The position numbers and the translations under genes were made by a program. A stretch of DNA of 64,000 nt from contig JACKQL020000009.1 of NCBI GenBank assembly GCA_018296165.2, positions 248,001 through 312,000 of the forward strand, in the 5' to 3' direction. The notes beneath the pieces were generated by a model. The model did no database searches and had not been told where the DNA came from. It was given only the letters and a program-made list of their open reading frames with translations. The DNA comes from Termitomyces sp. T153. Its lineage: Eukaryota > Basidiomycota > Agaricomycetes > Agaricales > Lyophyllaceae. Shown in pieces: positions 23,193 to 34,800 of this stretch; position 1 is the stretch's first letter; the number at the start of each line of letters is the position of its first letter.

Positions 23193-24200
23193 GATGTTCC
23201 AGTCCCAAGGGGTGTCCTTCCATGTGAGTCAATTGAGAGGTTTGGTGATCCCAGAGTAGTTGTTGGTAAATTGGCAATAAAAGTTAGCAAACCTGAGAAA
23301 TGACTGTACCTCCTTGACATTCTGGGGAAGGGGCCAGTTGTGGATAGCTTCAACCTTGGTGGGGTCCATGCATATGCTGTTGGGAGTGACAATAACTACA
23401 AGGTATTCAACCTCCATTGTGTGGAAGGAGCATTTATTGGGTTTGGTGTGAAGGTGCTATTCTTGAAGTCATTCTAGGATGCAGTGAACATGCTCTGGAT
23501 GTTTCTCCAATGAATTTGAGTAGATCAGAATGTCATCCAAGTATACAATAACAAAAATGTTGTTCATGTCATGGAAGATATTGTTCATGAAGTACTGGAA
23601 AGTGGGAGGGGGGAGTTAGTCATTCTGAAAGGCATCACTAGATACTCAAAAAGGCCATAGCAGTAGAAGGCAGTCTTCCATTCATACCTCAGAGCAATCC
23701 AGACATTGTAGTCACAGTGGAGGTCTATTCTTGTGTAGATCTTGGCACTGCAGAGGTGGTCAACAAGGTCTCCAATTAGGAGGAGGGGATACTGGTTCTT
23801 TTTGGTGACTTTGTTGAGTCCCCAGTGATCAACACAGAGTCAGAGAGACCCATCCTTTTTCTTGGCAAACAGGACCAGAGCAGCACCAACAGAGATTGAC
23901 AGGCATATGAAACCTTTGCCAAGCATGTTGTCAAGGTAGTCTTCCAGGGCCTAGAGTTTGATCTCAGACATGTTGTAGATTTTGCCAAATGAGTGTGAGA
24001 TGTCTTCTTTGAGATTGATTTTGGGATCATAGGAGCAGTGTGGAAGAAGTCCTTTTGTGCTCTCTTTAGAGAATATGTCAGCAAATTCATGATATTCTGA
24101 GGGAACTACTTTGTGTAGGATTTGTTCCTCTGTTTTTTGTTCCAGTGGGGTGGTTTCTGCATGGAAGTATTCTTCTGGTAGGGCTGGCATGATTTGTAGT
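23193..24200 (-). pseudogene. Gypsy-A2 pol, reverse transcriptase
   Basis: From 24190 downwards the translation gives VPSEYHEFADIFSKEST, then the RT fingers. The catalytic box near 23530-23560 keeps both Asp residues (VIVYLDDILIYSN), unlike every other RT copy in the window. The thumb follows (MEVEYLVVIVTPNSICMDPT). The frame is broken by stops and small shifts. The element ends at about 23193 within the RT-RNase H linker (ITKPLN, then TPWDWN), cut by the LTR-B remnant. The overall domain order matches the plus-strand A3 and A4 copies. Confidence 0.8.
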
Positions 24201-25186
24201 TGGAAGGCAGGAGTATTATCTTGTAGGATGCATGCAAAGGAAATGGCACCAATGATTCTGATGTCAAGGGCCTTGGGATCAATGGGGGTGGGTGATGGAG
24301 TGGCAGTGGCTGGGTCCAGAGTTGTGGTGGGGTTGTCTGGAGGGGTCTGGCATTGTTGGTCAGGGTATCATGAGCCTTTGTATCAATTCTGGAGTATATT
24401 GGGGGGAAGCCATCAAGTGTTGTTCAAGAAGGACCAAGGTAGAGGCACATTTTCTTCCCTTCTTTAGTTGTCCTTGAGGGTTTGAGTTGCTCTGGGAGGT
24501 TGGAGATGTTAGAGTCTGAGGTGGACTGGATGTGGAGGGGAATGGCAGCCACTAAGGTTGCTTCAGGGCTGGGAAATTGCATGGTGAGGTTTCTCCAGTT
24601 GATGTTGGAGTTGACATTCTGCAGCTATGGGAGTCCAAGTACAATTGGAGTTGATGAGGGAGTTGGGTGACAAGAAGCTGGACCTGGAACCTTAAGTCAT
24701 TATTGAGGATGAGGGCACTGTTGTGGTATTGGGTGATTCCAGTTGAGGTGGGGCTTCTGTTAAAGAGTTGGAGCTTGAGGGTTTGTTGAAGTTGTTGCAG
24801 CAGAGATTGAGCCAGTTGCTGATAAAGATGCTAAAGGCACTGCTGTTGACAAGGGCAGGGAGGACCATTGGAGAATCATTGAGCCAGACATTGATGATGA
24901 ACAATTGTGCAGACTTCAAGCAGAGCTGCAGGGGAGTCTGGGGAGCTTCTGTTGTATTTTTGGGGTTTTTGGAGGGGGGTGAGACATTGAAGGGAACTGG
25001 TCTGGAGTTAGTTGGGCTATCACAGTCAAGGCAGAGGGTGAGACTGGGCCAGTCAATGTGGGGATTGGTAGAGCAAAGCCATGAGAAACTTAGAATGATG
25101 AGGGTGGAGATGTGTAGTCTGGTGACTAAGCATTGGAGGTCCTGGCATTGTCCATTGGCAAAGATCACAGTCATCTCCATGCAGTG
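24201..25186 (-). pseudogene. Gypsy-A2 pol, second retropepsin-like domain and linker
   Basis: A stretch of 184 codons (25246-24692) covers the end of the first protease-like domain (LVTRLHISTLIILSFSWL, NPHIDWPSL) and the start of a second one (VLPALVNSSAFSIFIS). The second has Asn-Ser-Ser where Asp-Ser-Gly is expected. The linker with Ile/Gly-rich IRIIGAISFA-like sequence follows to RT. Gypsy-A4 shows the same arrangement at 57.3-58.1 kb. Confidence 0.65.
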
Positions 25187-26124
25187 TTGATACAATGTTG
25201 TCACACCATTGGGAACATAATAAACACCAGAAGTCAAAACAAACATTTATTAAGGCTGAAAACTGTAAGCCTCCTGGTAAAACAAGTCCCAGCAACATTA
25301 TCCCTTTAAATACACCAGAAGAAAGACAGAACAGGATAGGACAATGACTATACTAGACTATACACTCAATAATGGTCCAATCACTGTAATGGGAGGGGAA
25401 GCATGGGACTGGCAAAAGCACCTGAGTGGCATCAATTATGGCAAGATCTAGATCTGATCTAAGAATAACCAGATTGGAATGTTGACTGAAAGGAGGTAAA
25501 GGGGGAATGAATGAGAAAGAATGGAATGAAGGGAAGGGAAAGGAAGATGAATGAATGAATGGGAGGGGACAGATGAATGGAAGAACCTGAATGGGAAAGG
25601 ACCTGAATGGGGAAGAATATGAAATAAATAAAGGAAGAAGAAGGGAAGAAACTGAATGGAGAAGAATATGAATGGAAGAAATACAAAGGAGGGAGAGATA
25701 AATGGGGAAAATGGAAGCTAAGAATGCAAAGGAGGAATGATGGAACCAGGAACTGGCCTGTGGCACTGAAACAGGCATGCCAAAAGGGGGAATTAGAATA
25801 ATAGTTATGAATAAGGAGCTGGAAAGTATGGAACCAAAAGTCACATGTAGGGGGTGGTCTGTGCACTGTAGAAAGAGGTATAAATAGCCCAAGTAGAGTA
25901 GCAAATAGACAGGCAATTAATAGGCAAAGGCTCGGTGGTTCCCAGGGAGTGAATCACTTAGGCTGGAGTTTGTTGAGACCCCTCTGCATTCAGAATAGAA
26001 ATATTTCGGAAGTAAACCCCTTCAACTTCAAGCATTTATCAAGACATCAGTGTGGAATTGGAGTAGACTGCCTAAGTCTTCAAGAAAGCCCCAGAACTAT
26101 CAGTATTACTCTAACCCAGTACTA
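25187..26124. mobile_element. Solo LTR, family LTR-F, inside Gypsy-A2 protease
   Basis: A 938-bp unit lies between two copies of CAGTG (25182-25186 and 26125-26129). Its removal restores the DITHC..TVIFANG region of the first protease seen at 57.45 kb. It has a TATA-like GTATAAATAGCCC at about 25878 and a purine-rich GAATGAATG-type low-complexity block at 25500-25740. The ends read TTGATACAATG and CCAGTACTA, so the usual TG..CA termini are off by one or two bases and the family (Copia or Gypsy) is unclear. Confidence 0.7.
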
Positions 26125-26129
26125 CAGTG

Positions 26130-27430
26130 TGTGATGTCTTTCATGGAGGTGGGATTGCCATTAAAGAGTTTGAGAAGGATTGGAGTGGGGAGACATTGGA
26201 GGTATTGGAGGGCAAGCACTGCTAAAGATTTGTCAATAAAGTTGTTGGTGGCACTGCTGTCAACCATTGTAACCAGAGTGGAGATGGAGTTGATGGAGAA
26301 GAGGTGGGTGGTGTGGAGGAGGAGGGTATAGGAGGAGTGGGAGGGGAGGTGTGCTGGGAGGTTGTTCAGAGAGAGTACCATTGCATGGAGGAGTGCAGCC
26401 AGGGTGGAAAAGATGTTGATGTCTGATCCATGGTCTAGTGCATCTTTGAGACCTAAACTGCTGACTTGTTTTCTATAAATGATAGTTACAGTCTTCTCTG
26501 TTGATAGTACATATGGCACATCCCATCACCTGGTGTTTAGGACAACTACCAATGAAATGTCCTTGCTCACCACATAGGATGCATGTGCCCTCCTTCTATT
26601 ACTTCTCCTGAGCTTCCTCCAGTACATCAATCCAAGGCCTGTTCCAAATCTTTTTTGTGCATAAGGCCTCTTGATTGTCAGCAAAGTCCAGAGTGTTGGC
26701 AAGGTTCTGGAAGTCATTGGGGTTGGCATCCAGGGGCTCTGGAGCTTTGTGGAGGTTGGTAGCATTGAGTTGGGCAGGTGGGCAGGGTCCTGGGGGTTGA
26801 TTGACACTGGGGGGTCCTTGGCCTTGAGGGAAATGGGGTGCAGAGTTGGCAGAGTTGGTGGGGAATATGAGTAAATTGCCATTGGTTGCTCCAGCCTGCT
26901 AGTTGGGTGCTGTGTTTTTGCTCTGATCTTCCCAGTATCATTAATAGACCTGTATAATTGGTGCTTTGTACCCATCATATGTGGTTTGCTTGGGGGTGAG
27001 GCAGAGGACATCCTTGATGCATTGGGGAAGAGCACAGCAGAGGGCATTGTAGTTCCATCCTGTTTTGTAGGCCTCTCATTCAACTCATATGAAGAAGGTT
27101 GTGAAATGCTCATTGTTCCAGATCTGAAGGTTGAATAGGTTCTCCTCTGCCTCTACTACAGTGTTAAATATGCCAAACTCACTGGAGAACTCCTGGGTGA
27201 AAGCAAGCCAGTTGGAGAGCATGGGGTTGTTGGAGTCAAACCAGAGCAGCACTGTTTGGTGGTTGAAGGCAATACCCTGTAAATACAACACAGCAAAGGC
27301 CACTTATGAGCTCTCAAGCTGGGAAGTAATAGGCTTAGCTTGGAACATTGTGAGGCATTTGAGGCATTGCATTAGGAAAATTCTCCATTTCTGGGAGTTG
27401 CAACCAGTGAAGGATTCCAGTTTCTGAATA
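26130..27430 (-). pseudogene. Gypsy-A2 first protease and gag C-terminal half
   Basis: Reading downwards, gag gives LSNWLAFTQEFSSEFGIFN (27230-27170) and a zinc knuckle near 26585-26535 (CILCGEQGHFIGSC, CX2CX4HX4C). The first protease domain follows, with TMVDSSATNNFIDKSLAVL near 26255-26200 (DSS for DSG). It matches the plus-strand copy at 56.25-57.48 kb at protein level. Frames change several times. Confidence 0.75.
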
Positions 27431-27485
27431 TCAAGCTTGCCTTCTCAAGCCAGTGCATCACAAGTGTTGTTCTGAGTGTTCTGGC

Positions 27486-27547
<62 letters not shown>

Positions 27548-28930
27548 TTCCATTGCTCATTGCTGTGCTGAGGGGGGAACTTGTCCATGGCCTGGAGGTT
27601 GGCCAGCATTTCCTGGGGGAGGGCCCAGGGCCCAGCAAAGGGGAGGAGGTCCTCTAGGAGTGGGTGGTCCAAAGTAATTGAAGTAATTGTTGTTAGCAGG
27701 GAGATTGGGCAGTGAAACTGGCAGGTGAAACTGGCAGAGGACAAGGGGGGTTGTTAGGGAAGAAGCATCAAGGTGCTCCAGGGCTTGTGAGTTGATGCAA
27801 GGAGCTGGGGCATTTTGGCAGGGCTGGGGGGCATTGCCATAGGGAGTGCAAAGGTTGAAATGGGGGGGTCTATCTTGGAGAGGGCTGTTGTGTGGAGTGG
27901 GTTTGTTGCTGGGGTTGCCAGGTTTGTCAATGTAGGAGAGAGTTTAATTGTTATTATTGATGCATGGAGGTGGCCTCTGAGTATGGGGCTCAGGAATGGT
28001 GGGTTGGTCCCAGGTATGGAAGGCACTGGGGATGGAGTTTGCCTGGGAACTAGTGGAGAGGGCTAGGGCAAGAGTGGCGGGTTGGTCAAAGAGTCCCCCA
28101 GCAGAGTTGAGGTTCCTCAGGATGTTGGATGCAGCATTGAGCTCTTCTTGCTGATGGAGAATGGGGGGTGGAGCTTTGCTTGGTGCTCTGGTGGGTTCCT
28201 CTAATTGTACATGGAAGGAGAAGGCAGGGTCCAGAGGATCTCAAACTGATGGGGGTTTGGGCTGGTATAGATTTCTTTGACCAGGGAATAGAGCTTGTTC
28301 TGGAGATTGGTGTCAATTCCCAAGGTGCCTTGCATAGTTTTGGGAAGGTTTTCTTGCAAATAGCATTTGTGGAAATTGAGGAGGCAATCTGCCCAGACCT
28401 CCAGAATTGCTGGGGTGTTGTGGTAACCTAAGCTGACAAGGAGGGCACAAGTGCATCCTGCAAACTCCACAGAGGAGAGGCAGAGGTAGTGGAGGACTTC
28501 ATTGTGCTGCTGGATATAGGCTTCACCTCATTGCTGTCTGGGAAAAGAAGGGATTAGAGTGGAGAATGGCAATCAAGAGGGGGAATAGTTATCTAGTTGC
28601 TCTGGAGGAGCTGGGGCTGCAGCAGAGATGGTATACACATAACAGTGAGTGGATGGAAGGTAGGCAGGGTTGGGTGGTGCTGGGGTGCTCTAGGAAATCC
28701 TCTGGGGTACATGTGAGAGTAATTGCCATTGGCAGAGAATGTTGAGGAGCAGTGCTAGCCTGGGAGTATTTCCACACTGATGGAGGAGGTGTAGAAGGCC
28801 TGGTTTGGGCCTGGGGTCTAGTGATGGGGAATATAGTGATCTGCAGGTGAGCCTGGATAGAATGGTGATAAGACCTACTTGTTGCTGAGCACTATTTTTG
28901 GCATTTCTGATTGGACAGCAGGTGATTATA
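27431..28930 (-). pseudogene. Gypsy-A2 gag N-terminal region
   Basis: Minus-strand open stretches are 28470-28201 (with EVWADCLLNFHKCYLQENLP), 28316-28086, 28026-27754 and 27638-27372. The last carries a run of 20 Tyr and then ARTLRTTLVMHWLEKASL, which matches the A4 copy near 56050-56130 (TLVTHWLRKENL). The upstream Pro/Tyr-rich leader matches 13740-13876. The region is low in complexity and rich in Pro and Asn. No LTR of its own is seen at its upstream end. Confidence 0.55.
27486..27546. repeat. (TAG/CTA)n microsatellite, coding for poly-Tyr in gag
   Basis: Twenty uninterrupted TAG units on the plus strand read as TAC codons in the gag frame of the minus strand. The sister gag at 56037-56052 has only five Tyr codons (TAC/TAT mix) at the same place, so the tract expanded here. 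Confidence 0.9.
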
Positions 28931-28936
28931 TTGACA

Positions 28937-29185
28937 TGACACAAGTCACAATACAAGTCACAATACTCAGCACATGAGGCCTAGCCCCAAAGTCTGGAAT
29001 GACATAGCTTTTGCACAGGATGTTAGCAACCACAAGACTTGTTGATTACAAGCTGAATTATGTGGAGCCTGGACTTTGGGTCTAGAACAACAAGGCTGAG
29101 ACCTTTTTTAGCAATGGTTGCTAGCACCTTTCCTGGCAACAACACTGCCTTTCCTCCAAAAATGGAGATATTGACAGTTGTGTGA
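28937..29185 (+). mobile_element. LTR-E fragment
   Basis: It begins TGACACAAGTCACAATAC and matches the first ~230 bp of the unit at 54668. Shared words include CCACAAGACTT and GGGTCTAGA/GGGCCTAGA. The LINE poly(A) end adjoins it at 29186, so the LINE probably landed in this LTR. Confidence 0.65.
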
Positions 29186-29339
29186 TTTTTTTTTTTTTTT
29201 TGGTGGTACTACTATGAATAGTAGACAGTTCACAAAGTCAACCTCTAAAATCTGGGGTGTTCAGCTTGTTACCTGATTTTAAGTCTGGAGCCACTCCAAA
29301 GGAAATGCTCTTACACACATCTGTGTGGGACTCAGCCCT

Positions 29340-29976
29340 TCAGCCTATACCCACTAAAACCTCTGCTGCCTTTCTCCATGACTTTAGGGGGTTGCTATCT
29401 CTGGGCAGAATGTATTTCCATGTGTTTTGGACTTTATTGACTTTTATTGCTTTGTTGCCCAGTTTTTCTTTATCTGTAGTCAAGCAGTCTATTTTAAGTC
29501 TCCTTGTTATTGCTGCATTAAATTTGTTTAGCACTTCCTTTCTGCTTGGAAGTCTTGTGGAGTCAGCCTCTCTTGTGATCCTCCATTCACATTGTATTTT
29601 CCATATTAGATGTGTGGCTTCTGAGACCACTATAGTTGAGAAACATTTTGCTTCTGTTGATTTCCTGCCATCCTCAGTAAGTCTTGAGATCATTGCACAC
29701 CCCAGTTGTTTTCCAAGGGTGGGTTTTGTGAATGGTATTTTCCTCAGTGTGTGCAGCTTCTTTGTCATTTCCCACACCTCCCTCTGTCTTGATACTTCAC
29801 ACTCTATTAGGATGTGTTCAAGTGTTTCTGTTGTCCCACATTGCCTACATAGGGCCCTGTGTTCATATTCAGGTATATTTTCCCAGTACTTTCCAATCTT
29901 GTATGCATTATGCATGGCTTTTCACAGGAAGGCCCTGACTTCTCTTCTTATGGCTTTGTCTTTCAATGACAGCCAT
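29340..29976 (-). pseudogene. LINE ORF2, C-terminal zinc region
   Basis: A 191-codon stretch (29915-29340) begins MHNAYKIGKYW and has the motif CRQCGTTETLEHILIEC (CX2C...H...C), typical of the zf-RVT tail of fungal LINEs with an RNase H. It is in frame with the RNase H part at 36689-36360 once the 6,378-bp Gypsy-C plus TSD is removed. It ends at a stop before the 3' UTR. Confidence 0.85.
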
Positions 29977-29981
29977 ATTCT

Positions 29982-30421
29982 TGTCAGGGGATGTCTCACT
30001 TGTTTCCCCTTCTCCTCCTCCAGTTCTTGTCAGATTTGCTCCATTATAGTTTTCCTTTATTCTCCTTCCTTTTCCCTATCTATTGGTCCTAGTTTCAGCC
30101 TTCAGGCTGCACCAGTTCTCTGTCAATAATTCAGACAAGTGTGCCCCTTTGACACTGCCACTGGCTTATGTAACTGCTGACCAATTGTTCACACATCACT
30201 TGTGTCTTTTTTCTCTGTCATACTGTACAGTTGTTTCTCATGCTTCTGAAGCCTCTGAAGCATCACACCTGGCCTAGGGAATCCCCAGACTTGTTCTCTT
30301 TGGATTTCCCTTTGCCAGGTGAGTAGTTATCTCAGTAGACACTGTACAGTACTGAATAAACTTTGGATTCCCCTTTGCCAGCTGTGTGATTGAGCCACAG
30401 CCTCCAGAAGTTGCCCTTACA
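29982..30421 (+). repeat. Gypsy-C 5' LTR
   Basis: TGTCAGGGGATGTC ... GTTGCCCTTACA, 440 bp. Against the 3' LTR I count six differences, all transitions and all in the last ~70 bp. A TATA-like signal is not obvious. The sequence after it (GCAGAACAAGTCTCC) is also found after LTR-B copies, so the leader is shared with the Gypsy-B family. Confidence 0.95.
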
Positions 30422-30537
30422 GCAGAACAAGTCTCCAGATTTGGTCTGGGAGCCCCCTTTTTGGTTACTTGAGCTTCTACTTGGTTCCTCAAAAGGTCTC
30501 TCCCCCACCAGTGTCTTAGTGTCCCTGTGCTCTTTCT

Positions 30538-31845
30538 ATGACCCAGCCAACCCCTCCAGCACCTCCTCCTGACGCTTCAAGCCCCCAGGATGATGCCTGG
30601 AGTCGTTTACTGTCCCTGGAAACACAGGTTCAACTTACCCAAGCCTCCCTTACTTCCCACACAGCTGAACTCACTGGACTCCATCAAACTACTGAAGCAG
30701 TGTCCCTTTCTCTACAAGCCCTTCTGGAACATCTCCCCCTTGCTCCTACCACTCCTTTGATGCCCCCAGCAGATGCAGAACAGTTTGTGTCTGCACCTAG
30801 CTCAGGCTTGTTGGCTCCAGCTGCTGCAGAACAGTTTGCATCTGCATCTGGCTTAGGCCTTTCAGCTCATCACTCTAAACTCCCTCGTCCTGCACTCCCC
30901 AATGTATACAATGGAGATCGTAAGGCTGGAGAACGTTTCCTCCAGTCCTGCATTACCTATATCCAGCTGAGTGGTGAAGCCTTTACCTTGGATGCCTTGA
31001 AAATTGCCTGGGTCCTCTCCTATATGAAGGCTGGTCTAGCCTCAACTTATGCACTGCGTATCTTCCAATGCCCAGGAGGAGTGGAGAGTTTTTCTAGCTG
31101 GACAGAGTTTGAGAAGGAGTTTCAAGCAGAGTTCTTCCCCCTTGACCCAGCCAAAACTGCAGTGCTTTCCCTTCAAGACCAAACTCAGTATGGTCAAGGA
31201 AAGCGGTCACTTGATGAGTACATTGACTCCTTTTGTGCCTTAGTTGAACAGGCTGGATATCTGAATGGTCTACAACTCTGCCTAACTTTCCATGACAGAC
31301 TCCACTCCTCTCTCAGGGATCATATAGACAGTATGGCAGAAGGGCGCCCAGATGATGAGCAGGTCAATACCTGGTACAAGGTGGCACGTGAGCAGTGGCA
31401 GCTCATGGAACTGCAATGTGAGCTGCGGCGGATGCAACCCCCAACCTTTTCTTTTCCTTGTGGAGGGTTCACCCCCTGAGCTCTCTCTTCTGCACTGGCC
31501 CCCGCATCCTCATGACCAGGTGCAGCTCCTTTCTTCATGCCTCATGCTGCTCCTCTGCACTCCCTACCCCAAGGAGTCCCAATGGATGTTGATGCTTCCC
31601 AACAGCGGTCCACCACCCCCTTGCTATGTCAACACTGTGGGAAGGCAGGTCATTTTGCCTGTTACTGTCCTCAAGGGCTAGAAGTTTGCTACTTGTCAGC
31701 ATCAGAGCAAGAAGAGTTGCTCATCCAACTCCTCGCAGCCTGGGATGCCACAGGAACTCCCTCTCTGGACGCACCTATAGCTGTCCATTCTGAGGAAGTG
31801 GCCAATGGATTGGAGGAGGTTCCTACAGAGTCTGAGGATTTTTAA
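30538..31845 (+). pseudogene. Gypsy-C gag
   Basis: The frame opens at ATG 30538 (MTQPTPPAPPPDASSP) and runs to TAA at 31843, 435 codons, with only two premature stops, both TGA (31477, 31513). An N-terminal helical region (LSLETQVQLTQASLTSH) is followed by a retrotransposon gag domain (VYNGDRKAGERFLQS ... RSLDEYIDSFCALVEQAG) at residues ~125-300. A zinc knuckle, CQHCGKAGHFACYC, lies at residues ~365-378. The tail is acidic. Gag would form the particle shell and bind RNA. If the two TGA codons were Arg (CGA) originally, the gene was intact until recently. Confidence 0.9.
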
Positions 31846-31856
31846 AAGAGCAACGG

Positions 31857-34800
31857 ATGACCAGTACACCCCCGTTGCCCAGTGCTAATCGTTTCGCTCC
31901 CTTGTCCATAGAATCAAATATATCTGTTGCCATTGTTGATACTATGCCTGAAATGATAAGCCCCTCCTCAGACATACAAACTCTCCCTCCAGCTAAAGTC
32001 TTGGCCAGGAACACACCCCCTAGCACATGCCCTCACATCCCTGCATGGGAATGCTACCTCCCTCACCATTATGTTGTTGCTTCTACCCCTTCTACCAACT
32101 TCCTGAAGCTACAGGTGGAGATTGAGACAATGGACACCCAGCAGATCCAAAGTGTGGTTGCCCTCCTTGACAGCAGTGCAACAGGCCTCTTCCTTGACAC
32201 TGACTATGTGCAATGACATTGCCTGACCACTCGCCCCCTCTCTCATCCTATCCCTGTATACAATGTTGATGGCATGCTCAATGAAGCTGGCTCTATTCCC
32301 TCTGTGGTGAACCTGGTCCTCCGCTATCAAGACCACTCAGAGCGAGCTGCTTTTGCCGTCACTAGTTTGGAAAAGCAAGACATGATCCTGGGGTTCACCT
32401 GGCTATGTGAACACAATCCAGAGATTGACTGGACTAAGGGTGAGGCAAAGATGAGTTGTTGCCCACGTCGCTGCATTACCTGTGCAGAAGAAGCCTGTAT
32501 AGAGTGGAAAGCCAAAGTTCGTGAACGTGCTGCTGTGCGTGCCTGTCATGCTGGGCATCTCCCTTATGCTGATCTTGACCTCCTGAGTCCCCCCCCTCTG
32601 GCATTCCCTTATGGAGAGGCCCTCTATGAGGATGTCTAAGGTGTTGGGTGTGAATCTCCAGAGGAAGAGGAAGGAGGAGGAGAATGGACCCATACTCCAG
32701 AGGCAGAGTCCCCAGATGAGAATATAGAGGTGGGTGATCAGATCTATGCCACAATCCTTGGCCTCCCTCCTGCCGTGGTGGAGATTTGGGCCAGTCAGAC
32801 AACTTCTCAGTGTTTGGCTGAGGCATTTGTGGCAAATTCACAGCCCAAGCCTTTCCATAGCACTGTTCCCAATCACCTCCATGACTTTGAGGATGTATTC
32901 TTCAAGGCCTCCTTTGATTCACTTCCAGAGCATAAGCAGTGGGATCATGCGATTGAGCTGATACCAGATGCAGAGCCCTCCAGTTGCAAGGTCTATCCAC
33001 TCGCACCCCGTGAACAGGACAAGCTGGACGCTTTCCTGCAAGAGAATCTTAGCTCAAGACGAATATAACCCTCCAAGTCTCCAATGGCCTCCCCAGTCTT
33101 CTTTATTAAGAAGAAGGATGAATCTCTTCATCTGGTTCAGGATTATTGGGTCCTGAATGCGATGACAGTGAAGAACTGCTACCCTTTGCCACTCATCTCA
33201 GAACTTGTTAACAACCTTCAAGGTGCATGCTATTTCACTAAGTTGGATGTCTGCTGGGGCTACAATAATGTACACATCAAAGAAGGGGATGAGTGGAAGG
33301 CAGCATTCCAAACTAATCATGGACTTTTTGAACCTTTAGTAATATTCTTTGGTCTCACCAATAGCCCAGCCACCTTTCAGACTATGATGAATGACATTTT
33401 CTGTGATCTGATTGCAGAAGGTGTCATCTGCATGTATCTTGACAATATCCTCATCTACACAAGAACTCAGGAGGAGCACTGCTAGGTCACACGCATGGTC
33501 TTGGAATGCCTCTGCCAACATCAGCTCTATTTAAAGCCTGAGAAGTGTGAGTTCAAACAGACAAAAGTCGAGTACCTGGGTTTGATCATTTCACATGGAA
33601 CTGCCGAGATGGACCCCATTAAAGTGGCTGGAGTAGCAGAGTGGCCTGAGCCAAGGAACAAAAAGGAAGTTCAGGCCTTTTTTGGGTTTGTCAATTTCTA
33701 TCGGAGGTTCATACAGGATTTCTCCCACCATGCACAACCCCTCTTTGATCTCACAGTTAAGGATACTGCATGGTGGTGGGAGCCCCCACAGCAAGCTGCC
33801 TTTGATGCCCTCAAGCATTCCATGACCTCAAAGCCAGTCCTCCTGTTCCCTAATAATGACTCTCCATTCTGTGTGGAAGCAGATAGCTCAGACTTTGCTA
33901 CAGAGGCAGTCCTCTCCCAGCAGTCAAAAGAGGATGGAAAATGGCACCCAGTAGCCTTCTACTCCAAGAGCCTTAATGCAGTGGAACGGAACTATGAGAT
34001 CCATGACAAGGAGATGCTGGCAATTATTCAGTTCTTTGAAGAATGGAGGCATTTCCTTGAGGGTGCACGACATAAGTTTGAAGTCTGGACAGACCATAAG
34101 AACCTGGAGTACTTCTGTTCCGCTAAGAAACTCAATTGATGTCAAGCTTGGTGGTCTCTGTATCTGGCCAACTTTGACTTCTCACTGCACCACAAACCAG
34201 GATGGAGCATGAGCAAACCCAATGCACTGTCCAGGCAGGCGGACCATGGCACTGGAGCAGGAGATAATGACAATATTGTCCTCCTCAAGCCAGAGCTCTT
34301 TGCCATCCATGCACTAGAAGGGATTGTGGCTCAGGGAGATGAGGCAAACATTCTTAGAGACATCAGACAAGGGAACCGGGAGGGTGCGCAGGAGGATGCA
34401 GTTGCCCAGGCTGCACAGGCCCTACAAGCTCGATGGGCAAGGGGAGTCAAGTCAGTGCATGCAGATGAGTGGGGTCTTCAGAATGGGCTGCTGACCTTCA
34501 GAGGACGCATTTATGTGCCTAACATTCCAGAACTTTGTCAGCACATTGTAGAACAACATCATGACTCTTGAGTGGCTGGACATTCTGGAAGGTGGAAGAT
34601 GCTAGAGCTGGTATCCTGAAACTATTGGTGGCCACAGATCTCCTGATATGTAGGCACCTACACTAGCACCTGCAACCTCTGTCTCCACACAAAACCTCGC
34701 CGCCAAGCACCCATGGGCCAGCTCCACCCACTTCCCATTCCAGCTGCTTGCTGGAGTGTTGCATCAGTGGATTTCATTGTGGAGCTCCCAGACACTCATG

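Noticed and set aside
25353..25916. 187-codon minus-strand ORF rich in Ser, Phe and Pro
   Set aside because: It is the translation of the purine-rich GAATG-type repeat in LTR-F. Low complexity, no domain.
27486..27546. CRISPR-like or satellite array
   Set aside because: It is a plain trinucleotide microsatellite inside gag, with no spacers.
29186..29201. T16 run as a transcription terminator
   Set aside because: It is the reverse of the LINE poly(A) tail, directly after the 3' UTR and next to a candidate target duplication.
29257..30129. 290-codon plus-strand ORF
   Set aside because: It lies opposite to the C-terminal region of LINE ORF2, whose minus-strand translation has clear zinc-region motifs, and its end runs into the Gypsy-C LTR. 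It is a shadow.
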